From: Fictibacillus arsenicus
GTDB taxonomy: Bacteria; Bacillota; Bacilli; Bacillales; Fictibacillaceae
Assembly: GCF_001642935.1 (NCBI RefSeq)
Contig: NZ_CP016761.1
Coordinates: forward strand, 1,612,001 to 1,676,000
Direction: 5' to 3'
Length of the DNA: 64,000 nucleotides
Positions 37,232 to 46,693 of the stretch are shown here, one piece after another. Below the pieces are notes generated by a model, which saw nothing but the letters and a program-made list of their open reading frames with translations, did not search any database and was not told where the DNA came from. Position 1 is the first letter of the stretch. Each line of letters begins with the position of its first letter. Both the position numbers and the translations under genes were made by a program.

Positions 37232-37939
37232 ATGAAGGTTAGCATCATCATACCATTTTACAATTGTGCATACATTGACCAAGCAATAAAGAGTGCCTTG
37301 AGTCAAACTTATAAGAATATAGAAATTATAGTCGTTAACGATGGCTCGACGAAACATGTGGAAAAAATCAAACCATTTCTGAACCAAATAAAATATTTGG
37401 AAAAACCAAATGGAGGAACTGGCTCAGCTTTAAATCTAGGGATACGTCATGCAACGGGTAGCTATTTTGCATGGTTAAGTTCTGATGATATCTATTATCC
37501 TCAAAAAATAGAAAAACAGCTGCAATTTATGCACACAACGGGTGCTATGGTTAGTTATACAAATTATTTTGTAATCAATGAACTGGGAAAAAAAATATCT
37601 AGCCCTATGGGGGTTTATTTTCATGATAATAAACAATTTTTAAGAATCTTAAGAAGACGTTGTTTCATAAATGGTTGCACGGTGATGATGAAAATGGAGA
37701 TATTTAAAGAATTTGGATTATTTGATGAATCTTTAAAGTTTACACAAGACTATGATTATTGGCTTCGAATAGTACCAAGGTATAAATTCCATTACTTTTC
37801 CGAACCATTAATTCATTATAGAATGCATGTAAATATGGGTACAAAAAAGTACAAAAAAGAACAGCGGGTTGAGATTCAAGAAACAATTAGACGACATAAA
37901 GATGCTATTAATCATACATTAAAGATGCTTTATCGGTAA
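37232..37939 (+). CDS. Family 2 glycosyltransferase (paralogue A)
   Basis: The 235-residue GT-A enzyme has VSIIIPFYNC, IIVVNDGST and the metal-binding AWLSSDDI; the acceptor loop FTQDYDYWLR is also present. It is closely similar to the GT2 proteins at 49105 and 61634, including the shared NGCTVMM segment. No membrane span, so it is cytoplasmic and uses nucleotide sugars. Ribosome binding site AAGGAGAGGTC. Confidence 0.92.
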   Translation: MKVSIIIPFYNCAYIDQAIKSALSQTYKNIEIIVVNDGSTKHVEKIKPFLNQIKYLEKPNGGTGSALNLGIRHATGSYFAWLSSDDIYYPQKIEKQLQFMHTTGAMVSYTNYFVINELGKKISSPMGVYFHDNKQFLRILRRRCFINGCTVMMKMEIFKEFGLFDESLKFTQDYDYWLRIVPRYKFHYFSEPLIHYRMHVNMGTKKYKKEQRVEIQETIRRHKDAINHTLKMLYR

Positions 37940-38086
37940 TTCAAATAGTAAAACGCTTTATATACTAAAAAAAGGTGTAGTTATATGCCGTTTTTTATTA
38001 ATAAGTACATGTGTCCCTTTCAAAAAGTTGAAAAATTCATATTTTAGTATATCTAGTTTTTGTTGAGTTGGAGGTAATAAAAATAT

Positions 38087-39178
38087 ATGAAAATACTGAC
38101 TGTGCTAGGTACTCGACCAGAAATTATCAGACTAAGTCTGGTCATTCAGAAATTAGATGATTTAGCAGATAAGCACATTCTCGTTCATACCGGGCAAAAC
38201 TTCACTTATACATTAAGCGAAGTCTTCTTTAAGGAAATGAATGTACGTCTTCCTGATTATACGCTTACTGTAAAACATCCATCTTTAGGTAATCAATTAT
38301 CAAATATGTTTTTGGAACTGGAAAAAATTTTGCTTAATGAAAAGCCAGATAAAATGCTGGTATTGGGAGATACAAATAGTGCAATGGCAGCTATATTAGC
38401 TGAGAGAATGAATATTCCAGTCGTTCACATGGAAGCAGGTAACCGGTGTTATGATCTGAGGGTACCAGAAGAGAAAAATAGAAAAATTATCGATAGTATA
38501 TCTTCCTTTAATCTGCCCTACACTCCTCAAAGTAAACAGAATCTCCTAAAAGAAGGAGTCCCTGTAAACCGCATTATGCTATCAGGCAATCCTATATTTG
38601 AAGTGTTACGATCTTTCGAAAATCAGATCGACCAAAGTTCTATTTTAAATGAACTTGCTTTAATAAAAAACGAATATTTTCTCGTTACTACACACCGTGC
38701 AGAAAATGTGGATGATCCTTACTCGTTGAACCAAATTTTAGAAGGATTAAACCTTGTTGCACAAACTTATAAAAAACGGGTTATTTGTTCCATTCACCCT
38801 CGTACAAAATCAAGAATTGAGAATTTAACAAACACTAAAATGAACACCTTAGTAGAGTTCTATGAACCTTTTGGTTTTTTTGATTTTGTACATTTAGAAA
38901 AGAACGCTTACTGTGTATTAACAGATAGTGGAACAGTCCAAGAGGAATGCTGTATTTTTCGCGTGCCTACAGTAACTATTAGAGATAGTACAGAGAGACC
39001 AGAGACTATAGATTGTGGCAGTAATACTGTCTCAGGTGTTAACGCGCATCAGATCTTGAAAGCAGTTAAGGTAATGGTTATGCAATCCAACCAATGGCAG
39101 CTTCCAGCCGGATACGATGATCTTGATGTATCAAGTAAAGTCGTGAAATTTATTTTAGGAGGAAATAGTTTTGTTTAA
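38087..39178 (+). CDS. UDP-N-acetylhexosamine 2-epimerase, FnlC/CapG type
   Basis: The 363-residue protein has the WecB fold: VLGTRPEIIRLSLVIQKL, VLGDTNSAMAA, HMEAGNRCYDLRVPEEKNRK, TTHRAENVDD and DSGTVQEECC. The EAGNRC..RVPEE pattern is that of the L-FucNAc/L-QuiNAc 2-epimerases (FnlC, CapG, WbvD), not MnaA, where EAGLRTGD is usual. It should invert C2 of a UDP-2-acetamido-2,6-dideoxy-L-sugar. It is the first gene of a four-gene coupled set. A CATATTTTA -10-like element lies 40 bp upstream. Confidence 0.88.
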   Translation: MKILTVLGTRPEIIRLSLVIQKLDDLADKHILVHTGQNFTYTLSEVFFKEMNVRLPDYTLTVKHPSLGNQLSNMFLELEKILLNEKPDKMLVLGDTNSAMAAILAERMNIPVVHMEAGNRCYDLRVPEEKNRKIIDSISSFNLPYTPQSKQNLLKEGVPVNRIMLSGNPIFEVLRSFENQIDQSSILNELALIKNEYFLVTTHRAENVDDPYSLNQILEGLNLVAQTYKKRVICSIHPRTKSRIENLTNTKMNTLVEFYEPFGFFDFVHLEKNAYCVLTDSGTVQEECCIFRVPTVTIRDSTERPETIDCGSNTVSGVNAHQILKAVKVMVMQSNQWQLPAGYDDLDVSSKVVKFILGGNSFV

Positions 39179-40157
39179 TAGCATTATTTTAATCACAGGT
39201 GGGACAGGCTCATGGGGACATGAGCTCGTAAATCAACTGTTACCAAAAAACCCGAAAGAAATTCGGATTTTATCAAGGAATGAAGCAAGTCAAGTAGCCA
39301 TGCAGAGACAGTTTGATAACAACAATAAATTAAAATTTATAATTGGCGATATTCGTGATAAACAAGCCATAGTTAAGGCAAGCGAGAATGTAGATTATGT
39401 CTATCATTTAGCAGCTCTTAAACACGTTCCTATTTGTGAACATCAACCTTATGAAGCATTAAAAACAAATATCATTGGAACACAATGTGTAATTGAAGCA
39501 GCCATTCTGAATAAAGTGAAGAAGGTCATTTATATTTCTACAGACAAATCTGCTAATCCTTCAAATTTTTACGGGATGACTAAAGCGATCGGAGAAAAAT
39601 TAATCATACATGCCAATCTATTAGATTCCGGTACAAAATTTGTATGTGTCAGAGGAGGGAATGTTTTAGGAACGAATGGAAGTGTAATACATGTTTTTAA
39701 AGATCAAATAAACAAAAAGGGAGAAGTAGGAATTACCGATAAAAGGATGACACGCTTCTTTTTAACCCTTCAAGATGCCATCCAGCTCCTTTTTAAAGCT
39801 ACCTATGAGAGCCGTGGGGGAGAAATATTTGTAATGAAGATGCCGACATGTAAAATTACTGATCTAGCAGAAGTTCTTATCGAAGAATCTGGTAAAACCA
39901 ACATTAAAATGGTTGAGTTAGGAATCAGGCCTGGTGAAAAGCTGCATGAACTTTTACTATCTGAATATGAGAGTACAACCACAGTCTATTATGATGAAGA
40001 ATACTTTGTTATTTTGCCTGCAATCGATATTAAAGACCTTAAAGAATACTACGCCTCTTTTAAAAAGGTAGAATTGGATAGCTATAGTTCTGCAGAAAAT
40101 TTAATGTCGAAGGATGAGATTAGAAATATGCTCATCAAGGGCGGTTTTTTATCGTGA
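39171..40157 (+). CDS. UDP-GlcNAc 4,6-dehydratase/5-epimerase family (FlaA1/CapE-like)
   Basis: The 328-residue SDR has TGGTGSWGHELV, HLAALKHVPICEHQPYEA and STDKSANPSNFYGMTKAIGE. The Asp-Lys pair and a Tyr-xxx-Lys are typical of PseB/FlaA1 dehydratases; as far as I recall, FnlA/CapE proteins carry Met in place of that Tyr. It should turn UDP-GlcNAc into a UDP-4-keto-6-deoxy-hexosamine, with C5 inversion likely. A TTG start behind TTTAGGAGG overlaps the end of the 2-epimerase gene by 8 bases; the next gene overlaps by 4. Confidence 0.88.
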   Translation: MFNSIILITGGTGSWGHELVNQLLPKNPKEIRILSRNEASQVAMQRQFDNNNKLKFIIGDIRDKQAIVKASENVDYVYHLAALKHVPICEHQPYEALKTNIIGTQCVIEAAILNKVKKVIYISTDKSANPSNFYGMTKAIGEKLIIHANLLDSGTKFVCVRGGNVLGTNGSVIHVFKDQINKKGEVGITDKRMTRFFLTLQDAIQLLFKATYESRGGEIFVMKMPTCKITDLAEVLIEESGKTNIKMVELGIRPGEKLHELLLSEYESTTTVYYDEEYFVILPAIDIKDLKEYYASFKKVELDSYSSAENLMSKDEIRNMLIKGGFLS

Positions 40158-40978
40158 GGGTACTCGTTCTTGGAGGAAAAGGAATGGCCGGACATATGGT
40201 TACTTCTTTTTTAAAGAAAAACACACCCTATCATATCTCTCACACTTCGAGAGATCTTGAAGATGCAGAAGGGTATTTTTTAGATGTTATGAACTTAGAA
40301 AGAGTAAGAGAATTACTATTAAGTACGAAACCTGACATCGTGATTAACTGTGTGGGAATATTAAATGAATTTGCTGAAAAAAACAAGAATCAGGCAATAC
40401 TTATAAATAGCTATTTACCCCATTTTATCTCCTCATTGCTAGATTTGTATGGAGGCAAACTAATAGCGATCAGTACAGATTGTTTATTTAGTGGATCTAA
40501 AGGAAACTATACAGAAACATCAATTCCAGATGGTACTTCAATCTATGCCAGAACTAAAACACTTGGAGAGGTAACAACAGGTCGGCACTTGACTCTTCGT
40601 ACCTCTATTGTGGGTCCTGAACAAAAAAATGGTATAGGACTTTTTCAATGGTTCATGAAGCAAAAAGGAGATATAAAGGGATATACGAATGTGTTCTGGA
40701 ATGGGGTTACTACTTTAGAGCTTTCCAAAGCGATAGCAGCAAGTATTGAACAGGATCTTATAGGTCTTTATCAATTAACTGCACCAAAAATTATTTCTAA
40801 ATACGAATTACTAAAACTTTTCCAATCTGTATTTAAAAAGAACGATGTAAATATTTATCCCTATCAGACTGAATTCTGTAATAAAACGCTTCAATGTACC
40901 CGGAATGATTTTCAATATACTGTTCCATCATACAATCAGATGCTGGATGAGCTAAAGGAATGGATGGAGTGTGAGTAA
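40154..40978 (+). CDS. RmlD-like sugar-nucleotide 4-reductase
   Basis: The 274-residue SDR has GGKGMAGHMV as the nucleotide-binding loop, PDIVINCVGI, AISTDCLFSG and YARTKTLGE with the catalytic YxxxK. This is the dTDP-4-dehydrorhamnose reductase layout, which also covers WbvR-type reductases. It would reduce the 4-keto group from the previous enzyme, giving UDP-L-RhaNAc or its C4 epimer for the 2-epimerase. It lacks the cupin domain of CapF/FnlB. Start GTG in a GTGA overlap with the upstream gene. Confidence 0.85.
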   Translation: MRVLVLGGKGMAGHMVTSFLKKNTPYHISHTSRDLEDAEGYFLDVMNLERVRELLLSTKPDIVINCVGILNEFAEKNKNQAILINSYLPHFISSLLDLYGGKLIAISTDCLFSGSKGNYTETSIPDGTSIYARTKTLGEVTTGRHLTLRTSIVGPEQKNGIGLFQWFMKQKGDIKGYTNVFWNGVTTLELSKAIAASIEQDLIGLYQLTAPKIISKYELLKLFQSVFKKNDVNIYPYQTEFCNKTLQCTRNDFQYTVPSYNQMLDELKEWMECE

Positions 40979-41879
40979 ACCAAAGCCCGTTATTTTAATT
41001 ACAGGTGCGGGAGGATTTACAGGTATTCATGCATGCTCCTATTTTTATAAAAACAACTATGAGGTTACTGGTATCTATAGAAATTTAATAAACGTAAATA
41101 ACGGACAATGGAATAAATTACAGATAGATTTGCAATGTTATCAAAGTATTTTAAACGCGGTAAAAAAAATCAGACCAGATTATGTCCTCCATTTAGCTGG
41201 GAGTAATTCTGTTACAGAATCATGGGAAGATCCATTTTCTTATTTTAATTCGAATGTTATAAATACACTTCATTTACTGGAAGCAGTTCGAAGTGTTTCC
41301 CCTCGAACCAAAATAGTCATAACCACATCCTTACTGCAGTTTTCTCCCCAAGAAAAAGAACTACCTAATCATCCATATGGAGTTACTAAATTAATCCAAA
41401 AATTATTAGCTGAATATTGGTCTGCTCTTTTTTCGTTAAATGTAGTAATAGCCAAACCTTCTAATCTTATTGGTCCAGGTCCCTCTAAAGGAATATGCAG
41501 GATATTGGTAGAGAAGATCGTTTCTGCAGAAAAAGGAAAAGGCAAACCGATCATTGAAGTAACAAACCTTCAGAATACACGGGATTTCCTTGATGTTCGA
41601 GATGCAGTCAGAGCTTACGAAATATTGCTTCAAAAAGGATTACATGGAGAAGAATATGAAATTACTTCAGGTTATCCTCGTACACTTGAAAATGTTATTT
41701 CGTTAATTAACGGACATACAAAACATGATTTAATCATTCAACAACAAGAAAATACCAAACCTGATATTTATAAATCTTCAAATGGAGAGGCAATTGTTGC
41801 ATTAGGGTGGAAACCTATTATTTCTTTTGAAGACTCCATTGAAGATATTTTCTTATATGTAAGAGAAGAAGCTGAATAG
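40971..41879 (+). CDS. NAD-dependent epimerase/dehydratase (GDP-mannose 4,6-dehydratase-like SDR)
   Basis: The 302-residue extended SDR has ITGAGGFTGIHACSYF, YVLHLAGSNSVTESWEDP and HPYGVTKLIQKL (YxxxK). NTRDFLDVRDAVRAYE near residue 205 is the usual sugar-nucleotide signature. Similarity is highest to GMD/RMD-like reductases; exact reaction is open (a second deoxysugar or a 4-keto reduction). The GTG start overlaps the previous gene by 8 bases. It ends the four-gene coupled set; sat begins 60 bp later. Confidence 0.82.
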   Translation: MSKPKPVILITGAGGFTGIHACSYFYKNNYEVTGIYRNLINVNNGQWNKLQIDLQCYQSILNAVKKIRPDYVLHLAGSNSVTESWEDPFSYFNSNVINTLHLLEAVRSVSPRTKIVITTSLLQFSPQEKELPNHPYGVTKLIQKLLAEYWSALFSLNVVIAKPSNLIGPGPSKGICRILVEKIVSAEKGKGKPIIEVTNLQNTRDFLDVRDAVRAYEILLQKGLHGEEYEITSGYPRTLENVISLINGHTKHDLIIQQQENTKPDIYKSSNGEAIVALGWKPIISFEDSIEDIFLYVREEAE

Positions 41880-41938
41880 CAAATCCTCTTCGTAAATTCT
41901 GTGGTAAGCCAATAATAATAGGGAACAGGTGGAAAAAT

Positions 41939-43042
41939 TTGAAAGAACAAAAAGGTGAAAACTTTACAAAAAAAATAGAATTGGATGAAGTCGCTTTTTC
42001 AGATCTTTACATGATTCATATAGGAGCTTATGACCCTCTAAAGGGTTTTATGGTAGAGAGTGATTATAAAAGCTGCTTAGATAATATGCGTCTAAGTAAT
42101 GGGGAAGTATGGAGTCTTCCAATCGTACTCCCAGCGTCTAGAGAAGAAGTGCAAAATTTGTTAATCGGTGACAAGGTTCAGCTCTCTTTTAATCAATTCA
42201 TCTATGGAGAGATTGAGGTTGCGGATATCTACAAAACGGATCAGGTTGAAGAAGTAAAAAAAGTTTTCTTAACCGATGATCTGAATCATCCAGGAGTCAG
42301 AATGGTGTTTGATCGTAAATCTTACTATGTAGGCGGAAAAATTTTTATGAAACAGAATGTTAGAACCCCATTTCATGAATACCCCCATACTCCAAAAGAA
42401 ATACGTAAGTTTTTTGAAAAAAAAGGCTGGAAAACAATTGTAGGTTTTCAGACTCGTAATCCCATTCATCGTGCACATGAATATCTACAAAAATGTGCAC
42501 TCGAAACCGTTGATGGTCTTTTTATACATCCGCTTGTAGGCAAAACAAAAGCTGATGATATTCCACCTGAAGTAAGAATGAAGAGTTATGAAATTCTAAT
42601 AGATCAGTATTATCCAAAAGACCGTGTGTTACTTGGTGTCTTTCCAGCAAGCATGAGATATGCCGGACCAAGAGAAGCCTTGTTCCATGCAATCGTTAGG
42701 AGGAATTATGGATGTACCCATTTTGTTGTGGGAAGAGATCATGCAGGGGTTGGAAACTTTTATGGAACATATGATGCACAGCGAATCTTTCAAAAATTCA
42801 CTTTAGAAGAATTAGGAATAACTCCCTTATATTTTGAACACAGTTTCTATTGCAAAGAATGTCAGCAAGTAGCCTCTTTAAAGACTTGTCCGCATAATTC
42901 TGATTCTCACATTATTTTTTCTGGTACAAAAGTAAGAGAATTACTTAGGAAAGGAATAATTCCGCCAAAAGAGTTTACTAGGAAAGAAGTTGCTGAAGTA
43001 CTTATTGCCGGCATGAAAAAATACAAGTCAAATGAAAGGTGA
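41939..43042 (+). CDS. sat: ATP sulfurylase (sulfate adenylyltransferase)
   Basis: The 367-residue enzyme makes adenosine 5'-phosphosulfate from ATP and sulfate. Active-site motifs are VGFQTRNPIHRAHEYLQK (about 170) and VVGRDHAGVGNFYG (about 265). The C-terminal metal-type cysteines (FYCKECQQVASLKTCPHN) are those of prokaryotic Sat. A TTG start lies behind ACAGGTGG. It is followed after 3 bp by cysC. No cysH, sulfite reductase or sulfate permease is nearby, and the setting is a glycan locus. This suggests PAPS for sulfation and not assimilation. Confidence 0.93.
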   Translation: MKEQKGENFTKKIELDEVAFSDLYMIHIGAYDPLKGFMVESDYKSCLDNMRLSNGEVWSLPIVLPASREEVQNLLIGDKVQLSFNQFIYGEIEVADIYKTDQVEEVKKVFLTDDLNHPGVRMVFDRKSYYVGGKIFMKQNVRTPFHEYPHTPKEIRKFFEKKGWKTIVGFQTRNPIHRAHEYLQKCALETVDGLFIHPLVGKTKADDIPPEVRMKSYEILIDQYYPKDRVLLGVFPASMRYAGPREALFHAIVRRNYGCTHFVVGRDHAGVGNFYGTYDAQRIFQKFTLEELGITPLYFEHSFYCKECQQVASLKTCPHNSDSHIIFSGTKVRELLRKGIIPPKEFTRKEVAEVLIAGMKKYKSNER

Positions 43043-43045
43043 AAT

Positions 43046-43648
43046 ATGGAGAAAAATATTTTTTGGTATAAAACGAATATTACTAAAGCAGACCGCCAAA
43101 TCAAACATGGTCACAAAAGTGCAGTTTTTTGGTTTACAGGTCTATCCGGATCTGGAAAATCTACATTAGCCAACAGAATAGAACAAGAACTATACCACTT
43201 AAATTATTCTACCTACCTACTTGATGGAGATAACGTACGGCATGGCTTAAATGCAGACCTTAGTTTTACAAATGAAGACCGAAAAGAAAATATAAGAAGG
43301 ATAGGAGAAGTTTCTAAACTTTTTGTAGATGCTGGACTCGTGGTCTTATCTGCATTTGTTTCTCCGTTTGAAGCAGATAGAAAATTTGTTCGAGACCTAT
43401 TTGAGGAATTTGAGTTTTATGAAATATATGTTGAATGTCCAATAGAAGAATGTGAAAAAAGAGACCCAAAAGGATTGTACAAAAAATCTCGCGAAGGAAA
43501 GTTAAATGAATTTACAGGGATTGGGGCCCCATACGAAGTCCCAGAATATCCGGATCTCATAATTAATACCATGGAAAATAATTTAGAGGAATGTACTACT
43601 AAACTCATTAATTTTATACATGAAAAGCTGCTAATAACAAATAAATAA
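43046..43648 (+). CDS. cysC: Adenylylsulfate kinase (APS kinase)
   Basis: The 200-residue kinase turns APS into PAPS, the sulfuryl donor. Walker A WFTGLSGSGKSTLANRI (about 29-45) and YLLDGDNVRHGLNADLSF are diagnostic. Others are NIRRIGEVSKLF, SAFVSPFEADRK and FTGIGAPYEVPE. It forms a two-gene unit with sat and ends at a strong hairpin terminator, into whose downstream side a group II intron has inserted. The PAPS-using sulfotransferase at 60104 is the likely consumer. Confidence 0.94.
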   Translation: MEKNIFWYKTNITKADRQIKHGHKSAVFWFTGLSGSGKSTLANRIEQELYHLNYSTYLLDGDNVRHGLNADLSFTNEDRKENIRRIGEVSKLFVDAGLVVLSAFVSPFEADRKFVRDLFEEFEFYEIYVECPIEECEKRDPKGLYKKSREGKLNEFTGIGAPYEVPEYPDLIINTMENNLEECTTKLINFIHEKLLITNK

Positions 43649-43675
43649 CATGAAAGGGTATCATAACGATGCACG

Positions 43676-43706
43676 AAAGCCGGAACCTATTTTGTTCCGG
43701 CTTTTT
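43676..43706 (+). terminator. Terminator of sat-cysC and intron target
   Basis: AAAGCCGGAAC / GTTCCGGCTTT stem with a 7-nt loop and TTTT. The intron 5' end (GTGTG) begins 5 bases later, the placement typical of class C group II introns. Confidence 0.9.
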
Positions 43707-43710
43707 GAAT

Positions 43711-45580
43711 GTGTGCCCGGCATGGGTACAGGCTATAGGGTGCAAGTCCCGAACTGTGAAGGCAGTAGTAGCAGTAGCTTAAGACAAGGCGATGTGAGGC
43801 GACTCGCATAGCTGAAGGAAGTCGGCGGCAAACTTCCGCCCCAAGGAACACGAACTTCATACGAGGCTAGGTGACATTGGATGAGACTGCATTACAAGTC
43901 AAAGTCCTTACTGCCAAAGGTGTCACAAAGTAAATGAAGTGGGGACATGGAAGGAAAGTCTGTATCCTTACCCGGGGAGAGCCTGCCGGCACGCCATGCA
44001 CTCATGGTAAGCGTCGTTGTGAGATGACGTTGAACGGCAGGAAGTCAGCAGAAGCCATAGTACTTTGCATCTCGCGAAGGAAGGGCTGAACTTGTTAGGA
44101 AGAATGGCACCTGCACGTACATCTCATTTGATGAAACAGAAAAGAAATGCCTACTTGAAGGAGGAGACGGTGAGTCCCGTCGGGGACTTCAAGAGGGTGG
44201 AGAATGAAGATGACGCAAACAGGAAGAACATTCACGCAGGAGGAATATCTAATGATGGAACGAATCGTGTCACGCGAGAACACTTTGCGTGCACTAAAAC
44301 GTGTAGAAAAGAATAAAGGGAGCCACGGAGTCGACCAAATGCCTGTACAAAACCTACGAGCGCATATGGTGGAGAACTGGAACGACCTGAAAAGTTCTCT
44401 TCTGTCAGGAACCTATATCCCTTCTCCCGTACGTCGAGTCGAAATCCCGAAACCAGACGGTGGAGTAAGGAAACTAGGTATCCCGACCGTGACCGATCGT
44501 TTTCATCCAACAAGCGATTACCCAAGCTTTAACTCCGATGTACGACCCGACATTCTCACCGTGCAGCTTCGGATTTCGACCAGGAAAACGTGCACATGAC
44601 GCGGTCAAGCTCGCTCAATCTTATATCCGAGAAGGATATCGTTGGGTTGTAGATATTGACTTAGAAAAGTTCTTCGACAAGGTCAACCATGACCGGCTGA
44701 TGACAACATTGGCGCGAACCATAACAGACGTTTCTCTCATTAAAGTTATCCGAAGGTACTTACAAGCAGGGATTATGGAGAACGGGCTAACGACGATGAA
44801 CGTCGAAGGAACACCTCGAGGTGGTCCCCTGAGTCCTCTTCTCTCAAACATCGTGCTAGACGAATTGGATAAAGAATTGGAACGTAGAGGTCATCGCTTT
44901 GTAAGGTATGCGGATGATTGCAATATCTATGTGAAATCAAGAAGAGCTGGCGAACGGGTTATGAACGCCATAACGTCATTCATCGAAAAGAAACTGAAGC
45001 TAAAAGTTAACCGTACCAAAAGTGCCGTGACCGCCCTTGGAGAAGAAAGTTCCTGGGCTTCAGTTTCACGAACCATAAAGAACCTAAAGTGCGAATATCA
45101 CCTTCCTCTATCAAACGGTTCAAGAAGAAAATTCGAGAACTAACGAGTAGAAGATGCTCGATAACTATGGAGCGTAGAATCAGAGAGCTAAACAAATATC
45201 TGGTGGGCTGGATGAGTTATTACTCTCTAGCCGAAACACGCTCTATAATAGTGAGACTCGAGGCATGGCTAAGTCGAAGACTTCGAATGATACGCTGGAA
45301 AGAATGGAAGAACCCGAGAACTAGGGTAAGAAATCTGAGCAGTTTAGGAGTTCGCAACGATAAAGCTTATGAATGGGGAAACTCGAGGAAGGGTTATTGG
45401 CGTATTGCAAAAAGCCCAATCCTACACAAAACCCTCGGGAAAGCCTATTGGCTCTCCCGAGGGCTAAAGAGTTTAACCGCGAGATACGATTCTCTACGTC
45501 AGACTTAACAGGAACCGCCGTATACGGAACCGTACGTACGGTGGTGTGAGGGGATGTGGAGGCTAGGCGCCTCCCCCTAT
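43711..45580 (+). mobile_element. Group II intron (class C-like) with degenerate IEP
   Basis: The 5' end GTGTGCCCGGCATGGGTACA is a standard group II start. A structured ribozyme part (43711-44200) has the GGGTGCAAGTCCCGAAC and GGCGGCAAACTTCCGCC segments, followed by an open reading frame for an RT/maturase. The 3' end has a domain V-like hairpin (GAACCGCCGTATAC ... GTACGTACGGTGGT) and a domain VI-like hairpin ending CCCCCTAT at 45580. Insertion right behind a terminator hairpin, and an IEP with no endonuclease domain, indicate class C. The 3' end is placed by pattern (AY end) and may be off by a few bases. Confidence 0.9.
44204..45508 (+). pseudogene. Group II intron reverse transcriptase/maturase, two frameshifts
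   Basis: The product is split over three segments. Codons to about 44500 run in one frame (MKMTQTGRTFTQEEY ... VRKLGIPTVTDR). The run TTTT at 44500-44503 has one base too many; in the next frame the protein continues FIQQAITQALTPMYDPTFSP through the catalytic YADD (RYADDCNIY). Near 45027 one base is missing (AVTAL instead of the usual AVDRPW), and the original frame resumes with RKFLGFSFT, the maturase domain and the end ARYDSLRQT. Repaired length is about 434 residues. Unless these are sequencing errors or frameshifting occurs, the intron cannot make its own maturase. Confidence 0.88.
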
Positions 45581-45585
45581 CTCAA

Positions 45586-46659
45586 TTATTTTATTCCTAA
45601 AGATCTGAGCATAGTAATGAAACTTCTCCCATATTGCTCTGGGCTAAAATGACTTTTTACATGTTCAACGCCACAGGAACGAATATATTCTCTTAGTTGC
45701 TGGTTTTTCATTAATGCTGTTCCTTCTTCTACAGCATGCTGTATGTTTCCGATTACGTAATATTTACCCGTTTTATTATGAATGATGGAACTTCTGACCC
45801 CACCAGAATCCGTTGTTAGAATAGGGCATCTGCAACTCAATGCTTCAAGCACAGAATAGGGAGCACCTTCTGATTTGGATGTTAAACAGAAAAAACCTCC
45901 AGAGTCTCCAATAATTGAAAAATACTCTGCCATTTTATGATTTGGGACATTATGAAGGATGAAAAGATTTTTTTGTAAATTCAGCTCGACGATTAGTCGT
46001 TTAAATTCAATACGATCTTTCGCATCAGCAAGTGTAGGGTCTTCAAACATATACAGCTTTATATTAGGATTTACTTGTTGAATAAGTTGATGCCCAATGT
46101 ATAAAAATTCTTTCCAATTTTTATTATCTACAATGCGCCCAATCCATGCGATGATCGGGTGAGGGGATATAGGTAATTTTTTATAATTAAAATATTTTGT
46201 ATCGAAACAATTATTGTAACTGAATTTTGGAATGGTTGGAAATAGCTCATTATATAATTGTTCAATAATCGGAGTTTTAGGGTTTAACAATGCATCAGCA
46301 TGATTTTTAATGGCGGATACACCGTCGGTTAGAAAATTTCTTGCTCTATCTTTTGAACCAAGTCCTTGAATTTCAATAATTAGTCTCCCTTTATAACCTA
46401 ATTTTCTAAACAAAGGTAGAATTGTGTAATCAGAGACAATAATAATTGCACTATATTGCCATTTGTCCAAAATTTGTTTTATCATGTTTGGATCTTTTCC
46501 TATAAAAATATTACCGTTAAACGAGTTTATTTGATCTCTTAGTTTTTGGTAGTAAAGGCAATGGCACTCGATATTGTATTTTTTTAATGCAGCACTTCTC
46601 TGACGGTTTAAGGTCTCTACTCCGCCACTAGGTACATAAAAAACAAATAATATTCTCAT
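45586..46659 (-). CDS. Family 4 glycosyltransferase
   Basis: The 357-residue GT-B enzyme opens ILFVFYVPSGGVETLNRQR (acceptor-domain GG loop). The donor domain starts PIIAWIGRIVDNKNWKEF, and the EX7E-type region is KSEGAPYSVLEALSCRCPIL. The window's last gene (63958) begins with nearly the same sequence, so a paralogue exists there. It is the third gene of a three-gene minus-strand unit. Its stop is 6 bases from the intron 3' end. Ribosome binding site AAGGGAGGAAC. Confidence 0.9.
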   Translation of the reverse strand: MRILFVFYVPSGGVETLNRQRSAALKKYNIECHCLYYQKLRDQINSFNGNIFIGKDPNMIKQILDKWQYSAIIIVSDYTILPLFRKLGYKGRLIIEIQGLGSKDRARNFLTDGVSAIKNHADALLNPKTPIIEQLYNELFPTIPKFSYNNCFDTKYFNYKKLPISPHPIIAWIGRIVDNKNWKEFLYIGHQLIQQVNPNIKLYMFEDPTLADAKDRIEFKRLIVELNLQKNLFILHNVPNHKMAEYFSIIGDSGGFFCLTSKSEGAPYSVLEALSCRCPILTTDSGGVRSSIIHNKTGKYYVIGNIQHAVEEGTALMKNQQLREYIRSCGVEHVKSHFSPEQYGRSFITMLRSLGIK

Positions 46660-46693
46660 TCAGTTCCTCCCTTATCGGAGTTACCTCCAAATT

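Noticed and set aside
37985-38047. 20-codon frame (MPFFINKYMC...) before the 2-epimerase gene
   Set aside because: Has a weak binding site but is too short to support; it may be chance in AT-rich DNA.
44065-44316. 83-codon frame in the 5' part of the intron
   Set aside because: Runs through ribozyme sequence; the RT begins at 44204 in another frame.
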